A DNA stretch of 64,000 bases, taken from the NCBI RefSeq assembly GCF_011762185.1, contig NZ_JAASQJ010000002.1:248001-312000 (forward strand). The letters are read 5' to 3'. Shown piece by piece: positions 1-8,160 of the stretch. Numbering within the stretch: the stretch's first letter is position 1; the number at the start of each line of letters is the position of its first letter. The notes beneath the pieces are model-generated. The model was not told the origin of the DNA and did not search any database. It saw only the letters and a list, made by a program, of their open reading frames with translations. The translations under genes were made by a program, and so were the position numbers. This DNA is from Dyadobacter arcticus. Lineage in GTDB: Bacteria; Bacteroidota; Bacteroidia; Cytophagales; Spirosomataceae.

Positions 1-560
1 TCTCATTTGCTGTTGAATATGCTTCCGAGCCGCTTAATCTAAATATTCAGGTGAGCCCTCCATTTGAACAGATTGCCCAGCTGGGCACCGATGCCATTAA
101 TGAAGATGAAGTCTCGAAGGTGGCTGAGACTGTCGGGACAAATAGCGATAGAAATATTTCAATCAAGGACAAATCCTCGCAAGCTGAGCTATTTATATCA
201 GGACTCTACATTGAGGAAGGACTGCTTGTCTACAAAGTCGATCTGATCAACAACTCGTCCATCCGGTACGATATAGAGAATTTTCGATTCTTTCTTAGAG
301 ATAGAAAACATCCGAAACGCACTGCAATTCAGGAATCAGAGATCAAGCCTTTTCACATCCGCGGCGATACCAGTGCTGTTGCCCCGCACTCCTCCCACTC
401 TTTCATCTATGTGCTTCCAAAAATGACGATTCCGGACAAAAAATACCTGGCAATCCAGGTTCAGGAAAAGAACGGCGGCAGGCACCTCAATCTGAGAGTT
501 CGCAACAAACACATTTTGAAGGCAGTCCCAATCAAGCAATACCCATATTATCAATTTTAA
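1..560 (+). CDS. traN: Conjugative transposon protein TraN, C-terminal part
   Basis: The reading frame is open from the window edge (first full codon at base 3), so this is the C-terminal part of a longer gene whose start lies upstream; the GTG at 51 is internal. The roughly 185 visible residues match my memory of the DUF4138/TraN family of Bacteroidetes conjugative transposons. It is a beta-rich periplasmic part of the mating-pair apparatus, with the characteristic stretches YDIENFRFFLRD and a proline-rich PHSSHSFIYVLPKM segment. The next gene begins 12 bp downstream on the same strand, consistent with a tra operon. The N-terminal signal peptide cannot be judged from here. Confidence 0.75.
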   Translation, partial: SFAVEYASEPLNLNIQVSPPFEQIAQLGTDAINEDEVSKVAETVGTNSDRNISIKDKSSQAELFISGLYIEEGLLVYKVDLINNSSIRYDIENFRFFLRDRKHPKRTAIQESEIKPFHIRGDTSAVAPHSSHSFIYVLPKMTIPDKKYLAIQVQEKNGGRHLNLRVRNKHILKAVPIKQYPYYQF

Positions 561-572
561 ACTTCAGAAATC

Positions 573-1364
573 ATGAATGAAAAGAATTTTGAATATCTGC
601 GCGATCAAGTTAAGTATACCGGTTTTGGCGAAGGTTTGGAAAACCAGTTAAAAGACAATCTTAAAAGGCAGCCGCCAGAATTCACTTTGCAACATCAAGG
701 TGCTTTTGGGAAAGACGAGCTTAATAGCTCACTGCATTTCAAGAAGTCTGCCACGACAGACATGTATTTCTTTAATAGTTACACTGCTTCATTGAAACAA
801 GATCAGGCCAATGAAAAAATGAACCAGACCTTCTATATAGGTAAGGATAACAACATCACCTTAAAGGAGGGGTACAATTTAATGAGTGGGCGAGCTGTCA
901 ACAAAGATTTGACAAATAAGGAAGGTAAGATCTACAATGCCTGGCTGCAATTGGACTTTAAGCAGACTGATAATGCGGGAAACTTCAAGCAAAAACAGTT
1001 TCATGAAAACTATGGCTTCAAGCTTGAAAATGAACTTGCTAAGCATCCCATTAAGGAATTGCAGAACGATCAGGAAAGGTCAAAACTGCTGGATTCGCTG
1101 CAAAAAGGGAACCGTCAATCGGTGACCTTCCTGGAAAACGGCAGTGAACAGCGGAGGTACATTGAGGCGAATCCTCAATTCAAGTCTATTACGGTCTACG
1201 ATTCAAACATGCACCGGATCAATAACAGGCAGTCGCAAGAGGTATCCCAATCAAAAGGGAAAGAGCAGGCACAAAAGGTAGATCAGGTCCTGGGTGACGA
1301 TGGAAAAGACCATCACTCTGGCAAAAAGCCAAAGAAAAATCAAGGAATGTCGGTAAGCCAATAA
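573..1364 (+). CDS. Conjugative-element cargo protein, DUF3945-like (uncertain)
   Basis: This 263-residue soluble, charged protein has no signal peptide. Proteins starting with a MNEKNFEYLRDQVKYTGFG-like segment are common next to tra genes in Bacteroidetes integrative elements, and the middle (YIGKDNNITLKEGYNLMSGR, then NAWLQLDF) resembles the DUF3945/DUF4099 group found there. The C-terminal 60 residues are low-complexity and rich in Gln, Lys and Ser. It sits directly behind traN and four bases ahead of a small winged-helix gene, so it is probably co-transcribed. The biochemical role is unknown, and the family assignment is from memory. Confidence 0.6.
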   Translation: MNEKNFEYLRDQVKYTGFGEGLENQLKDNLKRQPPEFTLQHQGAFGKDELNSSLHFKKSATTDMYFFNSYTASLKQDQANEKMNQTFYIGKDNNITLKEGYNLMSGRAVNKDLTNKEGKIYNAWLQLDFKQTDNAGNFKQKQFHENYGFKLENELAKHPIKELQNDQERSKLLDSLQKGNRQSVTFLENGSEQRRYIEANPQFKSITVYDSNMHRINNRQSQEVSQSKGKEQAQKVDQVLGDDGKDHHSGKKPKKNQGMSVSQ

Positions 1365-1367
1365 TCT

Positions 1368-1649
1368 ATGGATATCACAAAACGTCTCGACCAATTCTTT
1401 ACCGATATCAGTGTAGACGCTCGTGTCACAGCGATGCATATCAGCGTCTACACTGCCGTTCTCCGTTGTGCAAACAGGCTAATGAGTGAATGCATATCAA
1501 TGTACAGCTATGAGCTGATGAGCCTGTCTAAAATATCTTGTGGAAAGACCTATTACAGAGTTGTCCGCGAGCTGAGCGATTTCGGATACATTGTTTATGA
1601 GCCATCATTTCATAAAAATAGGCCTAGCAATATCCGGTTGTTGGCATAG
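1368..1649 (+). CDS. Small winged-helix-like protein, copy 1
   Basis: This 93-residue protein has no recognised name. Its C-terminal half reads like a winged helix: a recognition-helix region KISCGKTYYRVVRELSDFGY followed by the wing-like IVYEPS. It is clearly paralogous to the 92-residue protein at 1957-2235; both share a QFF start, TYY/TYH..K..EL..FGYI.YEPS and an H near the end. The intervening gene is an excisionase-like HTH protein, so the three probably control excision or transfer of the element. DNA binding is inferred from the fold pattern only. Confidence 0.6.
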   Translation: MDITKRLDQFFTDISVDARVTAMHISVYTAVLRCANRLMSECISMYSYELMSLSKISCGKTYYRVVRELSDFGYIVYEPSFHKNRPSNIRLLA

Positions 1650-1684
1650 CAGGTCTAATAATCAACTATTGATTTTCGCAAAAT

Positions 1685-1957
1685 ATGAATATTGAATTCA
1701 TCACCAAAGAAGACTTGAAGGAATTCCGGAGAGAGCTACTCGAGGACTTAAAACAATTCCTGACATGCAATAAGTCGGAGCCTAAAAAATGGCTCAAGAG
1801 TGCTGATGTCCGAAAGATGTTAAATATCTCTCCTGGAACTTTGCAAAACTTGCGCATCAATGGCCAGCTTCGGCCCAATAAAGTGGGAGGATCTTTTTAC
1901 TACGCATTCCAAGACATCCAGTCGCTGCTTACAGCTGAGATTAGAACAAAAAGGTAA
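1685..1957 (+). CDS. Excisionase-family helix-turn-helix protein
   Basis: This is a 90-residue protein with a charged N-terminal helix (residues 8-30). A MerR/excisionase-type HTH follows: WLKSADVRKMLNISPGTLQN is the two-helix DNA-binding core, then LRINGQLRPNKVGGSFYY forms the beta-hairpin wing. This matches the helix-turn-helix domain proteins found on nearly all CTnDOT-like elements, where they act as recombination directionality factors or regulators. The stop codon overlaps the next start by one base, indicating translational coupling to the second winged-helix protein. Confidence 0.75.
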   Translation: MNIEFITKEDLKEFRRELLEDLKQFLTCNKSEPKKWLKSADVRKMLNISPGTLQNLRINGQLRPNKVGGSFYYAFQDIQSLLTAEIRTKR

Positions 1958-2235
1958 TGGAAAGATCAATATCCCAATTCTTCGGCCGCATTCTTCTAGA
2001 TAAGCGATTAAAGGTGTGGCATGTAGGGACTTATCTGGCACTCGTTCTGCTTTGGGATCAAAATAGGCAATCAAGTCCTTTTCCAGTAACTCGTCGTACA
2101 ATTATGCATATGTCGAGAACTAAAAGCACTGCTACATACCATAAGTATCTCAAAGAACTTGAATCATTTGGTTACATCAGGTACGAGCCATCCCATCATC
2201 CCAAGCAGGGAAGCCAAGTGTGGATGGTTGAGTAG
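1957..2235 (+). CDS. Small winged-helix-like protein, copy 2
   Basis: This 92-residue paralogue of the protein at 1368-1649 has the shared C-terminal signature STATYHKYLKELESFGYI followed by RYEPSHH. Its start codon overlaps the stop of the excisionase-like gene by one base. The helix-helix-wing arrangement suggests DNA binding, but no named family is certain. Having one copy on either side of the excisionase-like gene implies a duplication within the regulatory module of the element. Confidence 0.6.
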   Translation: MERSISQFFGRILLDKRLKVWHVGTYLALVLLWDQNRQSSPFPVTRRTIMHMSRTKSTATYHKYLKELESFGYIRYEPSHHPKQGSQVWMVE

Positions 2236-2333
2236 CTGAAATTCTGTGCAGGCTTGTATCAAGTTTAGTGTGGGTATTTCCAATGCATTAATTTTACATC
2301 TGATCAACCAGTCATCACTCAAACAAAAGGGCT

Positions 2334-2585
2334 ATGATTCTTGCATTCAGTATTACATCGGTAATGGTCTACGGCGCGATTCTTCTTGCTCTTGGACTGG
2401 CATTCAGGGTATTTGTGGGTAAACTAAGGTTTAACAGAAGAGGTTATGGTGGGGCTCAGCATTATAACAGTTACTTTTCGGCAATCCTCACATCGACCGG
2501 GGAAGGACTATTGATGATAATTTCGGCATTGGCAATAGTGTCGGGTATTATTCTGATTGTCTTAGAGCTTTTTAACAGTCGTTAG
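2334..2585 (+). CDS. Small two-helix membrane protein
   Basis: This 83-residue protein has two hydrophobic segments: residues 2-26 (SITSVMVYGAILLALGLAF) and 53-78 (LLMIISALAIVSGIILIVL). A basic loop with KLRFNRRGYGG lies between them. It is the last rightward gene of the module, 98 bp after the preceding gene and just before a strong hairpin. Such small membrane proteins are common at the end of Bacteroidetes conjugative modules, but I do not recognise a function. Confidence 0.5.
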   Translation: MILAFSITSVMVYGAILLALGLAFRVFVGKLRFNRRGYGGAQHYNSYFSAILTSTGEGLLMIISALAIVSGIILIVLELFNSR

Positions 2586-2616
2586 CACCTGTTTTCGAAA
2601 AACTCAAAAAATGGAA

Positions 2617-2660
2617 CCGCCCCCGACTCTGAGCTGCTGAAAGCTCTGGGTCGGGGGCGG
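2617..2660. terminator. Bidirectional hairpin between convergent genes
   Basis: A perfect 11-bp stem (2617-2627 with 2650-2660, CCGCCCCCGAC and its complement) encloses a second inner pairing of GAGCT (2631-2635) with AGCTC (2642-2646). It lies between the rightward membrane-protein gene ending at 2585 and the leftward DUF932 gene ending at 2709, the right place for a shared terminator. The stem is GC-rich but lacks a strong T-tract. Confidence 0.7.
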
Positions 2661-2708
2661 CTCGCATTTAGAGGTCAATACAAGATTGTGGGGGACTAGC
2701 CCCCACAG

Positions 2709-3761
2709 TCAATTAAGATTGAAACTTGAAGGCCCGTGTTTGGCAAAATCATTGCACAAATTGAAAGCAGCCTGGGTTCTGAGCTGAGCGGTGCCGCCTA
2801 GGACAATCGATTTTAACTTCGCCTCGTCATCCTGGAATTTTCTTACATTTTGAAAATAACCGGTCACAGCATTGTATGCACCAAATACAGTTCCCATTGT
2901 TGTCGGTAGCTGTTGGGTTGGGTTGGACAATGCGTATTCATATACATCTTCAACGATATTTGTAAATTGAGTTGACAGCGCGTTGACTTTGCCATCCTTC
3001 AGATTGCCTAAGACTTCTTTATTGGGCGCCATAGCTATCTCAATCAGCTTTTTCATTTGTGGATCTGCAATTGGTGTTCTTGCCCATTCATTGAAAGTTG
3101 CACCTATTTCCTCGCTGAACCGGCTTGCGATTCCCATCACTTTGTGAGCTGTTCTCAACCTCTCTGACGCATTGCTCGTGTGGCGGATCTTTAAAACGTT
3201 GGTCATATTTTTCAAGGCGGCATTGAGTGTGTTGGCACAAACAATCCTTACAGGTGTGAAGGCTGCTGTAATGCTTCCACTGCCATCATGGGACGTTGTA
3301 AGAAACAAGTATTTCTCAATGAGATCATCGCTACCGACTTGAATATAACCAGGCAATTTGGCCGTAATGAAGATCTTTTCACCTTTGCCCAACGCACCAG
3401 CGGTTTCATACATAATGCCATCACCACTGACGATGGTATCAAAAAACGTAAAAGCATCCCGGTTTTGGACTATTTGATAGTCTTTGCCGACCACTCCTAA
3501 AATGGAATTGTTCTCCATCCGCACCGTCGCAAAATATCCCGGAACAGGAACCGAGTTATTGTCTTTCGATTCTGTACTAGCGACTATTCCGGTCGATAAA
3601 TTTGCTTTTTCAACTTGATAGTCAAGTCCCGCGTAAATGATTGCCTCCTTGCTGGTTGGGTATTGATCGACCACCTGTCCGAGCCCGTGCCAGGCTTTTT
3701 CTTTTACACTAAAAAAGCTGTGTTTGTCGGTGTTCTCATTGAAATTGATGTTGTGAGCCAT
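2709..3761 (-). CDS. DUF932 phage/plasmid-related protein (TIGR03299 type)
   Basis: This is a 350-residue cytoplasmic protein. The N-terminus (KEKAWHGLGQVVDQYPTSKEA), the central FTPVRIVCANTLNAAL and the C-terminal NAVTGYFQNVR are hallmarks of the DUF932 / TIGR03299 family carried by phages, plasmids and conjugative elements, usually about 300-380 residues. The molecular function is not established; the family belongs to mobile DNA housekeeping. It is convergent to the conjugative cargo operon and separated from it by the 2617-2660 hairpin. The gene appears intact. Confidence 0.85.
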   Translation of the reverse strand: MAHNINFNENTDKHSFFSVKEKAWHGLGQVVDQYPTSKEAIIYAGLDYQVEKANLSTGIVASTESKDNNSVPVPGYFATVRMENNSILGVVGKDYQIVQNRDAFTFFDTIVSGDGIMYETAGALGKGEKIFITAKLPGYIQVGSDDLIEKYLFLTTSHDGSGSITAAFTPVRIVCANTLNAALKNMTNVLKIRHTSNASERLRTAHKVMGIASRFSEEIGATFNEWARTPIADPQMKKLIEIAMAPNKEVLGNLKDGKVNALSTQFTNIVEDVYEYALSNPTQQLPTTMGTVFGAYNAVTGYFQNVRKFQDDEAKLKSIVLGGTAQLRTQAAFNLCNDFAKHGPSSFNLN

Positions 3762-4321
3762 GATTGTACATGTTAGAAGTTAGAAATGATTTTCTTTCTC
3801 CTTCCTCTCGCTTCTTTTAAATGAATGTTTGACAAAGAAAAAACGAGAAAAAAGAAAGCATCTCTAACAGTGGCCCTCAACTGGCCACAAGGAAACGGAA
3901 TAAGAGCCGCAGGCTGGTGGCTTACACTTTCACGACCATAATCAATAGAAGAAGCCGCCATTATGCCGTAAGCTTTTGGCGGCTTGCAATAGTCTCCAAA
4001 AATAGGGCCACTTATTTAGCTGCGCTTTTGCCGAGTTTGTTTGTCAGACTTTATTTTCTGATAACAGATCACACAATTGTGTTCACCAAATCTGCGCGTC
4101 CTTTCGCTGATCCAGAAGGTAGGTTTCCAAGTTGTCAATACCAATGCAAAATGTTAAGGACTTTCCTTTTTTGTAAAAAGTTACTAAATTCGCGTAGTTG
4201 TCGCATAGTTATTATTAAAAGTTCAAGCATATTAAGAGCATCGGAGTTGTTTAGGAAAATATCTCGTGATTCATGGAGCGAGTTTTGAATTTGGATTAAC
4301 TAACTGATAGATAAAACGTTA
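3762..4321. other. Non-coding end region of the conjugative element
   Basis: I see no convincing gene here. Open frames in this stretch encode basic, cysteine/phenylalanine-rich sequences without family resemblance. The only structure noticed is a short hairpin at 3870-3888 (GTGGCC, 7-nt loop, GGCCAC). The region probably carries the promoter of the leftward DUF932 gene and terminal DNA of the element. Confidence 0.4.
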
Positions 4322-4352
4322 CTAGATCCGTTCGAATCTCTTCCTCTCTGCG
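4322..4352 (+). other. tRNA-Ser-like 3' end, candidate attachment site remnant
   Basis: The stretch contains GTTCGAATC (4330-4338), the T-loop plus the start of the 3' T-stem of a tRNA, followed by TCTTCCTCTCTGC. That is one mismatch away from the 3' T-stem and acceptor strand expected of a tRNA-Ser. No matching 5' tRNA half lies upstream, so this is not a functional tRNA. Bacteroidetes integrative elements often integrate at the 3' end of tRNA genes and leave such a copy. Its position between the element's cargo and an integrase N-terminus supports an att remnant, but no partner copy is visible in the window. Confidence 0.45.
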
Positions 4353-4369
4353 AGTAGCAGTATTAAAAA

Positions 4370-4404
4370 AAAAAGCCTGTAAATCATACATTTACAGGCT
4401 TTTT
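4370..4404. terminator. Strong bidirectional Rho-independent terminator
   Basis: A perfect 15-bp stem (4370-4384 with 4390-4404) has a 5-nt CATAC loop. The stem core is GCCTGTAAAT, flanked by an A-tract on the left and a T-tract on the right, so it can terminate transcription in both directions. It sits immediately beside the tRNA-like 3' end. Confidence 0.9.
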
Positions 4405-4447
4405 GGTTTTTCAAACCTTACCAAAATATGCAAATATTCGCAATATT

Positions 4448-4496
4448 CGGGTGAGCATCTCGGGAGCATATCAAAAGTGGAAACCATGCTCACCCG
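4448..4496. repeat. 11-bp inverted repeat upstream of the integrase remnant
   Basis: CGGGTGAGCAT (4448-4458) is repeated as its exact reverse complement at 4486-4496, separated by 27 bp. It lies between the att-like sequence and the integrase start. It could be a recombinase arm-type site or an operator; no T-tract follows, so a terminator is unlikely. Confidence 0.5.
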
Positions 4497-4594
4497 AGTC
4501 TATGCAATGGTTTGATTACCAACCTGTTCACGAAATAAACATCTTGATTTTTTGGCAGCACTATTAGTAGTTTTACTCACTTAAAATTAATGTT

Positions 4595-4882
4595 ATGCTA
4601 ACAAGAAACTTCACTATGTTTTTTTATTTAAAGAAACGTAGCAATCACACAGAGGACGAACATTCGATCTATGCTCGCCTCACACTGAATGGCGAGCGTG
4701 TAGAAATCTCCACTGGCCGCAAATGTGAGCCAGCAAAGTGGAATCCGAAAAAAGAAAGAAAAAACGGAACCAGGGAAGATGCAAAAATACTAAATGCTTA
4801 TCTCGACACTTTGCAATTCAGAATTTACGAGATCTATCGTCAGGCAGTTGAATCTGACATAGAGTTTAATATAATAATTTGA
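4595..4882 (+). pseudogene. Tyrosine recombinase/integrase, N-terminal fragment only
   Basis: The 95 residues correspond to the arm-type DNA-binding domain that begins Bacteroidetes phage/transposon integrases: TMFFYLKKRSNHTEDEHSIY, RLTLNGERVEISTGRKC and KWNPKKER. A helical stretch follows (LNAYLDTLQFRIYEIYR) that would lead into the core-binding domain. Intact members are about 400 residues with an R-H-R-Y catalytic set; everything after residue 90 is missing and I see no remains before 5121. The coding frame ends in an unrelated IEFNIII tail. This is a dead recombinase left at an element boundary. Confidence 0.8.
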
Positions 4883-5121
4883 GACGTTGATTTTTGAGAT
4901 AACATTTTAAGACTGACGTACATGAAGTTCGGGCATTCCCATTGAATTCATTGCGTTTCACTAAAATCCGACGTTTTGTGTGACTAATTGTGAAGCATAA
5001 TTTCAATTGTGAGATCAGGTTAGATCAGATGCACCACGAAAAAGGAACACAAACGCAGCGCATATCTGGTAAGACCGGCTAATTTTCATTTAACCCTGGG
5101 GCCGTACTTTCTTTTCTTGGG

Positions 5122-6999
5122 GTGTTTCCCTATTTTAGAAAAACGATCCATTCCATGTTCATGTCAGCAAGTCGACTGTTATTCCCCTTTCTATGGCTGA
5201 CCATCGGAATGCTGTCTGCGCAAGCGCAAGAATTTACATATCCGTTTGTGAATGGCATTGCAAATTTACCGCCCCTTACCTGCGAATCGCAACAAACTGT
5301 AGCCTGTGAATTTGTCGTAACTAATCCAGGCTCAAAGATGGCATTGATCGTGATCAAGGTTGAAAACCTACCCGACTCTATACGATTGTATCGGATACAA
5401 AACAAGAAAATGATCCTGCTAGACCAAGCGGGGCAATTAATGGCCAACCCCCCCCGACCAGTCGAAGCGACTTTTAGACGAGATAAAGAATTGGTGATTG
5501 GAACAGTTAAGCAAGGGCAATCAGCCTGTTTCCGTGTTTACCTGACCAATCACATGCGTACGTACCCCAAAACGTTCCGCATCCAGCTGTATACTCCGGA
5601 GCGTTATCGGGCAAGCGAAGCGGTTTGGTTCTATGATTCCGAGCGTCACCAACAGGTAATAGAGGTGTTCTTCTGGGGTGTCATTTCAATCATGGTCCTG
5701 TTTACTTGCTTACAATATATTCTTTTGAGAGACATTCAGTTTCTATATTATGCGCTATATCTATTCCTGACTCTCATTCGGCTGCTATTAACAAACGAAA
5801 CCATCGTCCTGGATGGCTGGCCCGGTTTACGTGCCATCGGTTTCACAAGCAGATTTTCGCTAACAGCGCTTTTATGGTCTTTATGCGCTTATTCGCTATT
5901 TTTTCGGGCATATGTCGAAACGGATATACGAGCTCCTCAGTCAGACCGGATAAGTCGTTGGCTTGGCTGGATATTATTTGGCTTAGGTGTACTTGATATA
6001 TTCGTAACTATCCAGCGAGTCTCTGTTTCCTTTTGGGTCATAACCTACCAATTTATTGAGGTTAGCCTTATCGGGTTTGGAGTGCTTCATCTCTGGATCT
6101 TATGGAGAAACTATGACCAAAATGTTAAATATATATTTTGGGGGATTGTTATGCTTCTCATTGGAGGTTTAGCCAGTCTTATCAATCAGCGGTTCCCGGA
6201 TCTAGCAGGCGCGGAAACCCGTGACAGGCTGATTTGGATTGCCGCTTATATGGCAGAGTTCCTGAGCTTCTCGTTGGGCTTAATCAACAGGCAGTTGACT
6301 GCACAGCAGGAGCAAGTGCAGGTGCAGGCAACATTAATTGAACAGTTGCAAGAGAACCAACGTAAGCAGCAACAATTACTAAAAATACGCAGCGAAATTG
6401 CGCGGGACTTGCATGATGAACTTGGCTCGGAACTGAGTGGTATAAACATTTTGAGTCAGATCGCCGTGGAGCGGTTGGCATCCCAGCCAGCATTCGTGCA
6501 ATTGACTTTGGCTACCATTGGTGACACGTCCCGACAGGTTATGGATCGTATGCGCGACATTGTCTGGAATTTGAGCCTTCATCACCTGTATACTGACGAT
6601 TTAACTGAGCAAATTACTGCTCTAACAACAAGTGTTCTTGAACATTCAGCTATATCTTTAAAACTGACAATACCTCCTAACGTGCCTGCTTCAATACTGC
6701 CACCAGACCATTGGAGACACCTGTCTATGATTTATAAAGAAGCTTTGCACAATGTGGTCAAGCATGCTCGCGCTACTGAACTGACCGTTCAATTTCGTAT
6801 TGACGAAGGAATAGCCAACCTGATCATTGAAGACAATGGCGTGGGATTTCTAAAAACCAATATAGCTTTGGGCAATGGACTGGCTAACCAAAAGCATCGG
6901 GCTGGCATCTTAAAGGGAAGCATAACGGTAACATCACAGCCCGGCTCCGGCACGAGAATTCATCTTACATTTCCCCTGCATGCAGACCTACTTGCCTAA
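5122..6999 (+). CDS. 7TM-DISM sensor histidine kinase, NarL/DesK type
   Basis: This is a 625-residue membrane kinase. A signal peptide ends near residue 36 (LSAQAQ; a start at the Met codon at 5158 is also possible). An extracellular beta-sandwich sensor (7TMR-DISMED2-like, about 40-170) is followed by seven transmembrane helices (about 185-390), a short coiled coil (QQEQVQVQATLIEQLQENQ) and a HisKA_3 dimerisation domain. The phospho-acceptor His is at about residue 431 in LHDELGSELSG. The HATPase_c domain has an N-box KEALHNVVKHA and a G-box DNGVGF. It is convergent with a NarL-type response regulator whose stop lies 20 bp away, the likely partner. The ligand is unknown. Confidence 0.9.
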   Translation: MFPYFRKTIHSMFMSASRLLFPFLWLTIGMLSAQAQEFTYPFVNGIANLPPLTCESQQTVACEFVVTNPGSKMALIVIKVENLPDSIRLYRIQNKKMILLDQAGQLMANPPRPVEATFRRDKELVIGTVKQGQSACFRVYLTNHMRTYPKTFRIQLYTPERYRASEAVWFYDSERHQQVIEVFFWGVISIMVLFTCLQYILLRDIQFLYYALYLFLTLIRLLLTNETIVLDGWPGLRAIGFTSRFSLTALLWSLCAYSLFFRAYVETDIRAPQSDRISRWLGWILFGLGVLDIFVTIQRVSVSFWVITYQFIEVSLIGFGVLHLWILWRNYDQNVKYIFWGIVMLLIGGLASLINQRFPDLAGAETRDRLIWIAAYMAEFLSFSLGLINRQLTAQQEQVQVQATLIEQLQENQRKQQQLLKIRSEIARDLHDELGSELSGINILSQIAVERLASQPAFVQLTLATIGDTSRQVMDRMRDIVWNLSLHHLYTDDLTEQITALTTSVLEHSAISLKLTIPPNVPASILPPDHWRHLSMIYKEALHNVVKHARATELTVQFRIDEGIANLIIEDNGVGFLKTNIALGNGLANQKHRAGILKGSITVTSQPGSGTRIHLTFPLHADLLA

Positions 7000-7019
7000 T
7001 TTCCTTCGCATCAAACCTA

Positions 7020-7637
7020 TCAATGCCGATATTGGGCGAGTGCTTCGGTGACGGAATGAACTTGTAGTTTTTCGTAGATACGCTTGATGTGTGTCCTGAC
7101 CGTTTCAACACTGATTAACGCCTCACTAGCAACTAACTTATAACTTAACCCCTGGGCCAACAGACCCAGGATATGCCGTTCCCGTTGGGTCAAACTCGCC
7201 ATTTCAGGGGTTTCTTTTTCAGGCTGGAAAGAAAGCAGCACCCGACGGGCAATGGAAGGCGACATGGGAGAGCCTCCTTCGTATACCTGACGGATAGCGG
7301 ATATAATTTCTGCCGGAGGTGTTTTTTTTAGCAAATATCCCGTTGCTCCTCCTTTCAGGGCTTCAAATACCGACTCATCATCATCGAAGACCGTTACCAT
7401 CAATACTTCAACATGAGCAAAACGAGCCTGTAATTTTTTGACAGCCTCAATTCCACTCTGACCTGGCATGCTAATATCCATCAAAATAACGTCCGGGGAT
7501 AGTTTCTCAACCTGGTTTTCTACATCCAATGCATCGCCAAAAGCGCCTACGATCATGAATCCTTCGCTTCCTTCGATAAGTATCTCCAATGCCCCCCTCA
7601 GTGTACTATTATCTTCGTAAATCAGTACGCGTATCAT
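7020..7637 (-). CDS. NarL/LuxR-family response regulator
   Basis: This 205-residue protein starts at the ATG at 7637, although the frame is open further upstream into a decayed paralogue. The receiver domain (1-120) has the acidic pair in IYEDN (E8, D9), the phospho-acceptor Asp54 in DVILMDISMPG and the conserved Lys in GYLLKK. The C-terminal LuxR-type HTH (about 140-200) has LTQRERHILGLLAQGLS and the recognition segment SVETVRTHIKRIYEKL. It should be phosphorylated by a HisKA_3 kinase; the convergent kinase ending at 6999 is the obvious candidate. Confidence 0.92.
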   Translation of the reverse strand: MIRVLIYEDNSTLRGALEILIEGSEGFMIVGAFGDALDVENQVEKLSPDVILMDISMPGQSGIEAVKKLQARFAHVEVLMVTVFDDDESVFEALKGGATGYLLKKTPPAEIISAIRQVYEGGSPMSPSIARRVLLSFQPEKETPEMASLTQRERHILGLLAQGLSYKLVASEALISVETVRTHIKRIYEKLQVHSVTEALAQYRH

Positions 7638-7778
7638 TGTGGTTAATTTTTCTTGAATATTCGAGGCAAGGTAAGTACATTTCGGTGGATGCCGAATACC
7701 AAATTCATGGGACAAACTTCGATGCATATTAGCCATTAAATAACATTTGCAAAACTTTCCGTTTACTTTCCAACAATT

Positions 7779-8123
7779 CATTGGTGCACCGCCTTCGTAC
7801 ACTTCTTTTTTTAACGGATCACCTGTTGCACCCGCCTGTATGGCGCTAATAACACTGTTATCATCGTCAAAAACGGTCAGCATCAGTACATTGACATGTG
7901 GAAATTTGCTTTTAATACGGGTGAGGCCGGGAATACCATCCATGCCGGGCATTTCAATATCCATCAAAATAACATCCGGCTGCCGCTTGCTGACCTGACT
8001 TTCGGCCTTCATACAATCGCCGGACGCGCCGGTGAGTATGAACCCCGGCGCGCTTTCGACCAAAAATGATAATGCGTCTCTTAATGTGTTATTATCCTTC
8101 TAAAGCAGCACGCGTACAGACAT
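7779..8123 (-). pseudogene. Decayed duplicate of the adjacent response regulator
   Basis: Reading from the ATG at 8123 gives MSVRVLL, then an in-frame TAG at 8102-8100, then KDNNTLRDALSFLVESAPGF. This is homologous to the start of the intact regulator downstream, and the stop replaces the acidic residue of the YEDN motif. The receiver continues with the phospho-acceptor in DVILMDIEMPGMDG and with LTVFDDDNS and QAGATGDPLKK. About a dozen codons are then missing before EVYEGGAPM, and the LuxR HTH is gone. The remainder to 7638 is unrelated sequence that happens to be open into the intact gene. A tandem duplication followed by decay is the simplest reading. Confidence 0.85.
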
Positions 8124-8160
8124 ATTTCAGAGGAGGGTTAATCATAACTTTGTGTATCGG

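Noticed and set aside
3917..4288. A rightward 123-codon frame near the conjugative element end
   Set aside because: Composition is atypical (rich in Arg, Phe, Cys, Ser), there is no recognisable family and it runs into the att-like region.
4330..4338. A functional tRNA gene
   Set aside because: Only the T-loop and 3' side are present; the five bases before the loop cannot pair with the 3' T-stem and no D or anticodon arm is found upstream.
7020..8063. A single 347-residue double-receiver response regulator
   Set aside because: The upstream receiver carries a stop before this start, has an internal deletion and is joined to the intact regulator by 45 or so unrelated codons; the ATG at 7637 starts a normal 205-residue regulator.
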